A DNA stretch of 37,737 nucleotides from Ignavibacteria bacterium (GTDB taxonomy: Bacteria > Bacteroidota > Ignavibacteria > Ch128b), in assembly GCA_016873845.1 (NCBI GenBank), contig VGVX01000019.1, positions 1 to 37,737 on the forward strand, in the 5' to 3' direction. Below the pieces are notes generated by a model. The model did no database searches and was not told the origin of the DNA. It saw nothing but the letters and a program-made list of their open reading frames with translations. Below are positions 18,409 through 27,564 of the stretch, in pieces (positions within the stretch are counted from its first letter, which is position 1; every line of letters starts with the position of its first letter). A program made the position numbers and the translations under genes.

Positions 18409-19907
18409 TGCAACGAAAGTCCATTCCTTCCCTACTTATTCTTCTAATTCTTCTTTATTCGATTTGCGATGCAAATATTGAATATGAAAAAAAATTAATT
18501 GATGGAATTAATCACACCTTCAATTTTCAATTTGAAAAAGCGAAACGTATTTTTATCGATTTATCAAAACAAAACGACAATGATGCACGAAGCTATGTCT
18601 ATCTCGCGAATATTTATGTCATTCAGTACTTAAGTGATAAACGAGAGAAAGACTTTAGTCGTTTTGAATATTACTCCACCAAAGCAATTCAAACTGCTGA
18701 ATCCGCATTAAAAAAAAAATGGAACAATAAAACAGCGCTTTATAGTTTAGCAAGTATAAATGGATACCGAACACTGGTATTTCTGCTAGCAAAAAAATAT
18801 ATAGATGGCGTTTGGGCAGCAAAAAAATGTCTGGGTTATACTGATGATTTGCTTGAGCTCGATAAGAATCATTCTGATGCTTACTTATGGAAGGGACTGT
18901 TTGATTTTGCTTTATCTCAGATCCCATCTTCGGCAAAGTATGTTTTGAAAATTGCTGGAATCGAGGGAAATTTTATTTCAGGTATTCGAGGACTTCAACG
19001 AGCTTCCAGCGAGGGTGTATTAACAAATCCGGAAGCAAAATATTTTTTGTCACAGATTTATTCTTCATTTCTAAATGACAATCACTCAGCCGAAAAATAT
19101 TTAGTTGATCTGGTCCAACTTTTTCCGAAAAATATTTTGTTTAAATATTCGCTGGCATCTGTTAAAATTAAATTAGGAAAAATGGAAGATGCAGATGAAT
19201 TACTCGATGAAGTTTTACAATCAAACAATTATTCATTTAGGAATGTGTTCAATTTATCCTACTTTTTGAAAGGGGATTGTGCTTATTATCGAAATCAATT
19301 TGATCAGGCAAAACCATACTATTCAAAATTCATAGATCAGTACTCTGGGGAAGATTTTAAACCGAGTGCTTACCTGCGTCTCGGAATTTCGCATGAATTG
19401 ACGAATCAAAAAACTAATGCTAAATATTTTTATCGTATGGTGATAGATTGTAAAGGCGAAACTGAGGATGATCTATATTCAAAAAAGTTGGCTCGAGATT
19501 ATTTGAATAACGACATACCAGCAAATCAAACTCAAATCATTTTGGCCAAAAACTACTTTCAAAGTAAAAATTACGAATTGATGAAAAACGTTTTGCAGAG
19601 TAATTCGTCGTTTGAGATGAAAAATCACCTTAATTACTTTTTAGGGCGAATAGATTATGAACTGAATGATTTTAATAATGCTATTAAGAACTTTAATAAA
19701 GTTCGTTATACAGAAAATTCATTTGATAATTGGCTCGCTCCATATTCCAAGTATTATATCGCATTGTCACAATACGTAATGAATAGGAAAGCCGAGGCAA
19801 TGAGGATTTTAAAGAGCGTTGAAGACCATTCGGATTATGATTTCGAGAAACAGCTGGAAACCTGGATGAAGTCTTTGGCATTTTTAATCGATGGAGGACC
19901 AATTTAA
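18408..19907 (+). CDS. TPR-repeat protein with signal peptide
   Basis: A 499-residue exported protein. A hydrophobic signal sequence covers about residues 6-20, cleaved perhaps after CDA. The rest is helical with TPR-like units, for example AKYFLSQIYSSFLN, the stretch ending in LGKMEDADELLDEVL, AYLRLGISHELTN and LGRIDYELNDFNNAIKNF. Such proteins act as periplasmic scaffolds, but no partner can be named. The ATG overlaps the pyrG stop (TAATG), so it is co-translated with CTP synthase although the link is not obvious. The frame is open further upstream inside pyrG, but that extension is not credible. Confidence 0.8.
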
Positions 19908-19980
19908 ATTTTATGAACTCGCAGGATCAATGTTAAATTGATTAAATTTCATTCAATAGCTAAATTGCGTCGGTTCATTG

Positions 19981-20586
19981 ATGAATAAGGATTTGATGAG
20001 AATCGGCGTATTTGCTTCTGGTCGCGGCTCAAATCTTCATGCAATAATCAATTCTATAAATAAAGGTGAGCTTGATTGCAGAATTGAATTTGTATTGAGT
20101 AATAACTCCCGTTCAGGTGCTTTAGAGATAGCCCGTAGTCACCAAATTCCTGCGATTCATTTAAGCGAGAAAAATTTTTCTTCTGAGACATTTGAAGACA
20201 GTTTACTTCAGGTTTTGAAGATGTATAAACCAGAGTTGATAGTTCTTGCAGGTTACATGAAATTGATACCTAAAATTGTTGTAGACAAGTATGCGAAAAA
20301 GATTGTTAATATCCATCCAGCGTTGTTGCCAAAATATGGTGGAAAAAATATGTATGGGTTGAATATTCACAAAGAAGTTTTTGAATCGAAAGAGATTTAC
20401 TCTGGTGTTACGGTACACATTGTAAATTCAGAGTACGATAAGGGAAGAATTCTTTATCAGGAAAAAGTAGATTTAGCAAACTGCAAATCACCTGAAGAGA
20501 TTGCCGAAAAAGTCTTGAAAGTAGAACATCTGGTTTATCCAAAAGTGCTGCAAATGATCTCGGAGAAAAAAATAAAATTAAATTGA
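19981..20586 (+). CDS. purN: Phosphoribosylglycinamide formyltransferase
   Basis: Transfers a formyl group from 10-formyl-tetrahydrofolate to GAR, the third step of purine synthesis. About 201 residues. The family opening RIGVFASGRGSNLHAII is followed by the catalytic set N110, H112 (NIHPALLP) and D153 (YDKGRIL). ATG 19981 is the chosen start; ATG 19996, five codons later, gives an equally typical N-terminus, and neither has a ribosome binding site. The last bases overlap the TTG start of purH. Confidence 0.94.
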   Translation: MNKDLMRIGVFASGRGSNLHAIINSINKGELDCRIEFVLSNNSRSGALEIARSHQIPAIHLSEKNFSSETFEDSLLQVLKMYKPELIVLAGYMKLIPKIVVDKYAKKIVNIHPALLPKYGGKNMYGLNIHKEVFESKEIYSGVTVHIVNSEYDKGRILYQEKVDLANCKSPEEIAEKVLKVEHLVYPKVLQMISEKKIKLN

Positions 20587-22106
20587 GCGATAATATTAAA
20601 ATAAAACGTGCATTGATAAGTCTATCCGATAAAGAGAATTCTCTCGAATTGTGCACCGTTTTAGCAAAACATAATGTGGAAATTTATTCATCCGATGGGA
20701 CAAAAAGTTATTTGGAATTGAATGGACTCATTGTAAAATCTGTTTCAGACTTGACTGAGCTTCCTCCATTATTGAATGGGAGAGTCAAGACATTGCATCC
20801 ATTCATCCATGCTGCAATATTGGCTGATAAAAATTCGAGTCAACACAATAAAGAATTAAAAGAACTAAATCTTGAACCATTCGATTTAGTGGTCGTAAAT
20901 TTTTATCCATTTGAAAAAGTTATTAATGATGATTCAAGCAATGAGAATACAATTATAGAAAGAATTGATATTGGCGGACCGACTATGGTTAGGTCAGCAG
21001 CAAAAAATTTTCAAAATGTTGTTGTTCTTTCGGCTAAGGAGCAGTATTCAGCATTTATAACTGAGATTGAAGAAAACAATGGCTCAGTTTCTCTGAAAAC
21101 AAGACGGAAGTTTGCATCTGAAGCATTTCAACGAATCGCAGTTTACGATAATGCAATTTCAAGTTATTTCAATGGAGAGCGTGTTTTCAATCTAGCATAC
21201 CAAAAAGTTCAGGATTTACGTTATGGCGAGAATCAGCATCAGTCTTCGGCTTTATATGGAACTTTCTTTGAAAATTTTCAACAGATTCATGGAAAGGAAC
21301 TTTCATATAATAACATTCTCGATGTATGTGCCGCAGTTGATCTGATCGATGATCTTGAAGATTTTAGTTGTGTGATAATTAAACATAATAATCCTTGCGG
21401 TGCAGCAACAAGAACCAATGCATTCGATGCATACTCCGCGGCATTAAGTTGCGATCCGATTTCGGCTTTCGGTGGGATTGTTGCATTCAATAATCAAATT
21501 GATGAAGCAACTGCGCAGAAATTAAATGAGATATTTCTTGAAGTTATTATTTTACCAGTTGTTACTGAAGAAATTAAATCAATATTATATCTTAAAAAAG
21601 ATCGGCGCATTATTCTTTACAAAAAAAGTAAAGGACACGATTTGACTGAGTTCCGTTCTGTTCGGGGAGGAGTACTCGTTCAATCAAAAAATAATGTAAC
21701 TTATGAGAAAAATAAAATAAATATTGTAACTAAAAAAAAACCTTCTGAGAAGGAGATGAATGATTTGATATTTGCCTGGACACTTGTAAAGCACGTTAAA
21801 TCAAACGCAATAGTGTACGCGAAGAACAAGACAGCAATCGGAATAGGTGCCGGTCAAATGTCACGGATCGATTCAGCAAAAATTGCAAAAATGAAAGCCG
21901 AACAATTCAATCATGATACGCAAAATTGCGTTGTAGCTTCAGATGCTTTTTTCCCGTTTGCCGATGGTCTGGAAACAGCAATTTCAGTAGGTGCATCAGC
22001 TGTAATTCAGCCAGGTGGATCAGTAAGAGACCAAGAAGTAATTGAAGCTGCAAACAAAAAAAATATTTCAATGGTTTTTACAGATATACGTCATTTTAAA
22101 CATTAG
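20583..22106 (+). CDS. purH: Bifunctional AICAR formyltransferase / IMP cyclohydrolase
   Basis: Catalyses the last two steps of IMP synthesis. The N-terminal IMP cyclohydrolase domain (about 1-200) shows RALISLSDKE, GRVKTLHP and DIGGPTMVRSAAKN. The C-terminal formyltransferase domain has RYGENQHQ, IIKHNNPCGAA with the catalytic pair K267-H268, DPISAFGGIVAFN, and the terminal block PGGSVRDQEVIEAA ending in RHFKH. At 507 residues it is complete. No ATG lies near the conserved N-terminus; TTG 20583, within the TTGA overlap with purN, is the likely start. mreB follows after nine bases. Confidence 0.96.
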   Translation: MSDNIKIKRALISLSDKENSLELCTVLAKHNVEIYSSDGTKSYLELNGLIVKSVSDLTELPPLLNGRVKTLHPFIHAAILADKNSSQHNKELKELNLEPFDLVVVNFYPFEKVINDDSSNENTIIERIDIGGPTMVRSAAKNFQNVVVLSAKEQYSAFITEIEENNGSVSLKTRRKFASEAFQRIAVYDNAISSYFNGERVFNLAYQKVQDLRYGENQHQSSALYGTFFENFQQIHGKELSYNNILDVCAAVDLIDDLEDFSCVIIKHNNPCGAATRTNAFDAYSAALSCDPISAFGGIVAFNNQIDEATAQKLNEIFLEVIILPVVTEEIKSILYLKKDRRIILYKKSKGHDLTEFRSVRGGVLVQSKNNVTYEKNKINIVTKKKPSEKEMNDLIFAWTLVKHVKSNAIVYAKNKTAIGIGAGQMSRIDSAKIAKMKAEQFNHDTQNCVVASDAFFPFADGLETAISVGASAVIQPGGSVRDQEVIEAANKKNISMVFTDIRHFKH

Positions 22107-22115
22107 GAAATTGTA

Positions 22116-23141
22116 ATGGGATTTTTCAATATTCTATCATCTGACATAGCAATAGATTTAGGTACTGCCAATACTCTAATCTTCGTTCGAGGAAAGGGAA
22201 TTGTACTGAATGAACCTTCTATAGTCGCATTCGATCGGAATACAAAAAAAATAATTGCTGTAGGCAATAAGGCAAAAGAAATTCAGGGGAGAGAGCATCG
22301 GGAAATTCGTGTTACTCGTCCAATGCGTGATGGTGTAATAGCCGATTTCGAAATTGCTGAAGGAATGCTAAGAGCCTTTATTAAAATGATCCGCGGAGGT
22401 TTTTTTCCAAGCAGAAGAATTATCATTGCTGTACCAACAGGCATCACAGAAGTTGAAAAGCGAGCCGTTAGAGATTCAGCTGAACATGCTGGAGCGAAAG
22501 AAGTTCATCTAATTGCAGAACCAATGGCAGCTGCAATTGGAATCGGATGCGATGTAGAATCTCCAGTCGGAAATATGGTTATCGATATCGGAGGTGGAAC
22601 TACAGAAATCGCTGTAATAGCATTATCTGGAATTGTTAATGATGAATCAATTCGTGTCGCTGGAGATGAAATGAACAACTCAATCCAACAATTTTTTAAG
22701 AAAAATTACAATGTTTTAATTGGAGAGAGAACTGCCGAAATGATCAAGTGTCAAGTAGGTTCTGCTGCCCCCATGAAAGAAGAAGTTACAATACAAGTTA
22801 AAGGACGAGATTTAGTACAAGGAATCCCAACAGTTTGTGAAGTGAGCTCAGAGGAGATCAGAGAATCGTTGAGCGAACCCGTTAACCAAATAATCGAGGC
22901 AGTAAGGCAATCCCTCGAAAAAACTCCCCCAGAATTAAGTGCAGATATTATAGATAGAGGAATAATGCTGACAGGTGGAGGTGCACTCTTAAAAGGGCTC
23001 GACGAAAGAATCAGGATGGAAACAAATTTGCCAGTTCATGTAGTCGAAGATCCTCTATCAGCAGTTGTCCGTGGAGTGGGAAAAGTATTAGAGGACATGG
23101 ACAGATTCGAAAAAGTTATAATTAGAAGCAGAAGATATTAA
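22116..23141 (+). CDS. mreB: Rod shape-determining protein MreB (bacterial actin)
   Basis: An actin-like ATPase whose membrane-bound filaments guide the elongation machine along the cell width. The 341-residue protein has the phosphate-binding loop DLGTANT (14-20), the second loop VIDIGGGTTEIAV, AEPMAAAIGIG and the adenosine site MLTGGGALLKG. Length and motifs are canonical. It opens the mreBCD-mrdA-rodA order typical of rod-shaped Gram-negatives, so the organism is probably rod-shaped or curved. No ribosome binding site is visible before ATG 22116, and only nine bases separate it from purH. Confidence 0.98.
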   Translation: MGFFNILSSDIAIDLGTANTLIFVRGKGIVLNEPSIVAFDRNTKKIIAVGNKAKEIQGREHREIRVTRPMRDGVIADFEIAEGMLRAFIKMIRGGFFPSRRIIIAVPTGITEVEKRAVRDSAEHAGAKEVHLIAEPMAAAIGIGCDVESPVGNMVIDIGGGTTEIAVIALSGIVNDESIRVAGDEMNNSIQQFFKKNYNVLIGERTAEMIKCQVGSAAPMKEEVTIQVKGRDLVQGIPTVCEVSSEEIRESLSEPVNQIIEAVRQSLEKTPPELSADIIDRGIMLTGGGALLKGLDERIRMETNLPVHVVEDPLSAVVRGVGKVLEDMDRFEKVIIRSRRY

Positions 23142-23144
23142 AAA

Positions 23145-23975
23145 ATGTTACAGTGGTTAGCTAGGTTTATTAATGATTTCCGTCCTTATATTATTTTGTC
23201 AATACTTATTACCGCATCATTATTGCTGATCACATTCAATAAATCAACTCAATTAATATTTGTAAGACAAGTTTCCATCGGTTTTTTTGGTATTGCAAAA
23301 AGTATTTTACTCCCATTCGAACAAATTGTCACATTAAAAAAAGATGTTGAAGATCTTCAGAGAGTAAATTCTAACTTGATCTCTGAGCTTAACTCTCTAC
23401 GTGCATCTCGTGAAGAAGCTATTGAACTAAGGAAACTTTTAAGATTCAAGGAAGAGAATAAACTCACTTTTATTCCCGCAAAAATTTTATCAAAAATTTC
23501 ATCAACAGCAAAAAATAGATTCATTATTGATGCAGGAAAAAATTCCGGGATACTAATTAATTCTCCCGTTTTTACAGATGCTGGTGTTGTCGGAATTGTA
23601 GATTTAGTATCTGATGATGAGTCTATCGTTCAAACTTTGAACAATCTGGAGTTGAATATCAGTGTTCAAAGTTCGAGATCTAAAACTTTAGGAATACTCA
23701 AATGGAATGGAAAGAGATTCACAATTACGAATATCTCTAAGTCTGCTGATGTGAAGGAGAGAGATATATTTTACACTTCGCAGTACAGCACGATTTTTCC
23801 ACCTGATATTCCAATTGCATATGTGAAGAGAGTCATTTACGAGGGTGGCGAGAGTTTTTTTGATATAGAAGCTGAAACTACAGTCGATGTTGACAATATT
23901 AGAAATGTTCTTCTCCCACAGAATCCTGATTTACTTAAAAAACAGAAGTTAAATTTTTTGCTTGATGTAGAGTGA
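23145..23975 (+). CDS. mreC: Rod shape-determining protein MreC
   Basis: A periplasmic scaffold that activates PBP2-RodA. The 276-residue protein has one transmembrane helix at about residues 15-32, a coiled coil around 65-100 (VTLKKDVEDLQRVNSNLISE) and the two-barrel beta domain with the family pattern FIIDAGKNSGI, VVGIVDLVSDDESIVQ and a second barrel to about residue 255. It starts three bases after mreB; its end overlaps mreD by four bases (GTGA). Confidence 0.94.
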   Translation: MLQWLARFINDFRPYIILSILITASLLLITFNKSTQLIFVRQVSIGFFGIAKSILLPFEQIVTLKKDVEDLQRVNSNLISELNSLRASREEAIELRKLLRFKEENKLTFIPAKILSKISSTAKNRFIIDAGKNSGILINSPVFTDAGVVGIVDLVSDDESIVQTLNNLELNISVQSSRSKTLGILKWNGKRFTITNISKSADVKERDIFYTSQYSTIFPPDIPIAYVKRVIYEGGESFFDIEAETTVDVDNIRNVLLPQNPDLLKKQKLNFLLDVE

Positions 23976-24463
23976 TAAAAATTTATTTAAAGTGGTTTGC
24001 AATTTTCGTTTTATTGATTTTATTGCAAAGCACAGTTCTGGATTATTTTTTGATTTATGGACACAAGCCGGATCTCGTACTTATCGCTCTAGTTTTTTTA
24101 ACACTTACGTATGGTCAAGTTACCGGGATTCTTGTTGCCTTCTTTGCTGGATTAACTCTTGATTTGTTTGTTGGAGGAGTGCTCGGAGCATCTTCATTGT
24201 CAAAAGTTATTGCTATTTTTATCTGTGGATATTTTTATAACGAAAATAAGGTTGATATTGTCTTAAGAAATTATACATTTATTGTAATAGTTCTCCTAAT
24301 TTCTTTCGTTGAGAATTTAATTCATTCTTTAATTGTATTTTCAATCGATATTCCAACATTGTTTAGGATAATATTTTCGTATGGATTATATCCGGCTCTA
24401 TATACTACGTTGGTAAGCAGTATCGTTTTACTAAGACCAGGAAAAAAGCTTTTTAAAACATGA
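23972..24463 (+). CDS. mreD: Rod shape-determining membrane protein MreD
   Basis: An integral membrane subunit of the elongasome. The 163-residue protein is almost entirely hydrophobic with five to six membrane segments. It has the family pattern FLIYGHKPDLVLIAL, then GILVAFFAGLTLDLFVGG. The start is GTG at 23972, overlapping the mreC stop; its own stop overlaps the mrdA ATG (ATGA). The sequence is poorly conserved across phyla, so the assignment leans on gene order as well as topology. Confidence 0.9.
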   Translation: MIKIYLKWFAIFVLLILLQSTVLDYFLIYGHKPDLVLIALVFLTLTYGQVTGILVAFFAGLTLDLFVGGVLGASSLSKVIAIFICGYFYNENKVDIVLRNYTFIVIVLLISFVENLIHSLIVFSIDIPTLFRIIFSYGLYPALYTTLVSSIVLLRPGKKLFKT

Positions 24464-26259
24464 CATTTATAGATTTAAATTCTGAGACAAGAATGAAAGT
24501 TGTTACAATCGTCATTGTAACAATCTTCCTTTTCCTCGGTTTTCGATTGTATCAGCTTCAAGTTGTCGATTGGGAAAAATATGCCGTTGCATCAGAAAAG
24601 AATGCAGTTAAAGAAAAAATAATTGAACCCTTTAGAGGAGTCTTTTATGATAGGAATTGGAATCTTCTTGTAGATAATCAGCCCTCGTACACACTTCGCA
24701 TAACACCAAAGGAATTCGATAAGAGTTTAATCCCGTTGATCGAAGGTTACTTTAAATTTCCAAAAGGATATATGGCAAATGTTCTTCGGGCTAATCGAAG
24801 TTACTCTCCGTTTATCCCAATAAAAATTTTACGTGGATTAACTTTTAAACAAATTAGCTGGTTGGAAGAAAATGCCACACAGTTACTTGGTGTTGATTAT
24901 ACAATAGATATGGAAAGGATATATCCATTCGGTGTATCAGTTTCGCATTTGTTTGGTTACTGTAAAGAAATCTCTGATAAGCAGCTGAAGGAAAATCAAG
25001 AGTATTATTTACCTGGCGACTTTGTTGGTCACAATGGTCTAGAAAAATTTTATGAAGAATATCTTAGAGGCTTAAAAGGCAAGAGATTCGTTTTTATTGA
25101 TGCACATGGGAGAGAGATAAGTCGAGTTAACGAAGGGAACAACGATATCATTCCTCAACAGGGATATCACGCTCAACTCTCAATCGACGGCAATCTTCAG
25201 AAAAAAGCCGAAGAATTGATGCTGGATAAGCAAGGAGCTATTGTAATACTCGATCCACGAAACGGAGAGATACTTTCGTTTCTAAGCAAACCAGATTTTA
25301 ATCTGAAAAATTTCTCAGGTGTGACACCTGTGAAAGTATGGAGGCAATTGAATAATGACAATTCTCGTCCTCTTTTTAATCGAGCTACTAGTTCAATATA
25401 TCCACCTGGATCGTGTTATAAAATGTTGTCTGCCATTGGAGCTTTACAAGATAAAGTGATTACTGAGTCTTACACTTATAATTGCGGGGCAGGATTCTCT
25501 TATGGAAATCACTTCTATAAATGTATGGGAGTACATGGTTCGGTAAATGTGAAAACTGCAATTGAAAAGTCCTGTAATACGTTTTTTTTCAGTCTCATTT
25601 TAAAGATGGGTTTTGAAAGATGGACTAAATATGGAGATATGTTTGGATTTGGTAAAAAGACTAATATTGACATACTTGAAGATACCAAAGGAATATTGCC
25701 TTCGGTTGATTATTACAACAAAATATACGGTGTTAAAAAATGGACGCCTGGCTACATAGTAAGTCTTGGTGTTGGGCAGGGAGAATTAGGTGTGACACCA
25801 TTGCAAATGGCTTCATATATTTCGGCGATCGCAAACGGTGGAACATTGTATCGTCCTCATGCTGTGAAAAAATTTTTCAATCCTGCTGCAAAAGAAAAGG
25901 AAATCATAATTAAGGTCGAAGGAAAGAAACTTCCAATTGACAAAGCTGTAATGGATATAGTTCGTGAAGGGACATTTTTAGTTGTAAATGGAGCTGGAAC
26001 TGCTGGTATGGTAAGGATTGATGGCATCCATGTTGCGGGTAAAACTGGAACTGCACAAAATCCGCATGGCAATGATCACTCGTGGTTTGTGGGTTATGCA
26101 CCATACGAAAATCCTCAGATTGCAATTGCAATTATTGTAGAAAATGCAGGATTCGGCGGTACTGTCGCTGCACCAATTGGAAAGCAGCTAATAGAATTTT
26201 ATTTAAAGAAAGAAAAAGGAAGTGGCGTTATTTTCGCAGCAAATAAAACTGAAGAGTGA
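24460..26259 (+). CDS. mrdA: Penicillin-binding protein 2, elongation-specific transpeptidase
   Basis: A class B DD-transpeptidase that works with RodA to build the lateral wall. The 599-residue protein has one transmembrane helix (about 14-30), a PBP dimer domain ([18 protein letters not shown]), and the transpeptidase domain with SxxK as PPGSCYKM (S318, K321), SCN as the second motif, and KTGTAQ (K528). The residues SCYK instead of the common STFK are unusual but keep Ser and Lys. The 3' end overlaps rodA by 38 bases if rodA starts at GTG 26222. Confidence 0.96.
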   Translation: MTFIDLNSETRMKVVTIVIVTIFLFLGFRLYQLQVVDWEKYAVASEKNAVKEKIIEPFRGVFYDRNWNLLVDNQPSYTLRITPKEFDKSLIPLIEGYFKFPKGYMANVLRANRSYSPFIPIKILRGLTFKQISWLEENATQLLGVDYTIDMERIYPFGVSVSHLFGYCKEISDKQLKENQEYYLPGDFVGHNGLEKFYEEYLRGLKGKRFVFIDAHGREISRVNEGNNDIIPQQGYHAQLSIDGNLQKKAEELMLDKQGAIVILDPRNGEILSFLSKPDFNLKNFSGVTPVKVWRQLNNDNSRPLFNRATSSIYPPGSCYKMLSAIGALQDKVITESYTYNCGAGFSYGNHFYKCMGVHGSVNVKTAIEKSCNTFFFSLILKMGFERWTKYGDMFGFGKKTNIDILEDTKGILPSVDYYNKIYGVKKWTPGYIVSLGVGQGELGVTPLQMASYISAIANGGTLYRPHAVKKFFNPAAKEKEIIIKVEGKKLPIDKAVMDIVREGTFLVVNGAGTAGMVRIDGIHVAGKTGTAQNPHGNDHSWFVGYAPYENPQIAIAIIVENAGFGGTVAAPIGKQLIEFYLKKEKGSGVIFAANKTEE

Positions 26260-27490
26260 AGATAAAGTTGAAATTCCAATTTCTGAGAAATTTGATTTTC
26301 TACTTGTATTTGCAGCACTTGGATTGATTTTGATCGGTATAATTTCAATCTATAGTGCTACAGTAAATTTTGAATCGAACCAGGTAAATTTTCAAAAACA
26401 AATTATTGTCACAGTTGCAAGCTTAGTAGTTTTTCTAATTGTTTATTTTTTTCCTATGAAGTATTTTCAATTACTTTCATTCCCTTCCTATGTATTGTCG
26501 ATTTTGTTTTTAGTCGCAGTGTTAGTTATTGGGAAAACAATCTCAGGTTCGAAAAGTTGGATACCTTTAGGTTTTTTAGATTTTCAGCCCTCTGAAGTTG
26601 CAAAGATTGCATTAGTCCTAGCTCTTGCTAATTATATGTCTATGCGAAATGTGAACATTAATTCTCCAAGACATTTCTTAATTGCTGTTATAATGGTCAT
26701 AGTTCCATTCGTTTTGATTTTAAAACAACCAGATTTAGGTACTGCATTAGTTTTTATATCAATATTTTTTGTTGGAATATTTTGGCAGGGACTCTCAGCA
26801 TTTGCAATGTTCGTAATTGTCAGTCCGATTATTGTTGGTCTCTCTTCGATTTTCAGTATTATCCCAGCAATAATCTTGCTAGCTTTTGTAATCGCGGCAC
26901 TCTACTTTTTTAAGAGAGATTTTTTTGTATCAACCGGTGTATTCATTTTAAATTTGAGTGCAATCTTTTTTGTTGATTATGCACTAAGAATTTTATCCCC
27001 ACACCAAATAAAACGAATTCAAACATTTCTTGATCCGGCAAGTGATCCGCTCGGAAGCGGATATAATGCTATCCAAGCAAAAGTCGCAGTCGGATCCGGG
27101 GGTTTCTTCGGTAAAGGGTTTTTGTCAGGCAGCCAAACACAGTTGAAATTTATCCCTGAACAGTGGACTGATTTCATTTTTTGCGTAATAGGTGAAGAAT
27201 TTGGTTTCATTGGAGCAATTTTTACTCTTTTGCTTTTTATGATATTAATTTTTAGAATGATTCGAATTGCAAAGTTGAGCAAATCAGATTTTAGAAGTAA
27301 TGTTACAATAATGTTTATTGCAATATTCATGACGCATATATTTATAAATATCGGCATGTCAATTGGACTGGTCCCGGTAATCGGAATTCCGCTTCCACTA
27401 GTGAGTTATGGTGGAAGCGCTCTTTTGACTAACATGATAATGATTGCAACAGTTATGAATTTTTACAAAAATCGAACCAGTTATTCTTGA
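26222..27490 (+). CDS. rodA: Peptidoglycan glycosyltransferase RodA (SEDS family)
   Basis: A polytopic SEDS polymerase that extends glycan strands from lipid II with PBP2. The 422-residue protein has about ten membrane segments and the family blocks [18 protein letters not shown] and [12 protein letters not shown]. The region [21 protein letters not shown] carries the essential aspartate (D275), and the end shows [15 protein letters not shown]. No ATG is near the N-terminus; GTG 26222, inside mrdA, is the best available start but is uncertain by a few tens of residues. This is the last gene of the long purN-to-rodA group; no hairpin terminator follows. Confidence 0.95.
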   Translation: MALFSQQIKLKSEDKVEIPISEKFDFLLVFAALGLILIGIISIYSATVNFESNQVNFQKQIIVTVASLVVFLIVYFFPMKYFQLLSFPSYVLSILFLVAVLVIGKTISGSKSWIPLGFLDFQPSEVAKIALVLALANYMSMRNVNINSPRHFLIAVIMVIVPFVLILKQPDLGTALVFISIFFVGIFWQGLSAFAMFVIVSPIIVGLSSIFSIIPAIILLAFVIAALYFFKRDFFVSTGVFILNLSAIFFVDYALRILSPHQIKRIQTFLDPASDPLGSGYNAIQAKVAVGSGGFFGKGFLSGSQTQLKFIPEQWTDFIFCVIGEEFGFIGAIFTLLLFMILIFRMIRIAKLSKSDFRSNVTIMFIAIFMTHIFINIGMSIGLVPVIGIPLPLVSYGGSALLTNMIMIATVMNFYKNRTSYS

Positions 27491-27564
27491 ATTTTCTTAA
27501 ATGTTTTTTTTATATTACAACTAATTAAAATAAATCGATAATATTAATCATTGTGAGGTTATAG

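Noticed and set aside
27019-27357. 112-codon open frame antisense to rodA
   Set aside because: Its hydrophobicity mirrors the membrane helices of rodA; no start signal and no independent features.
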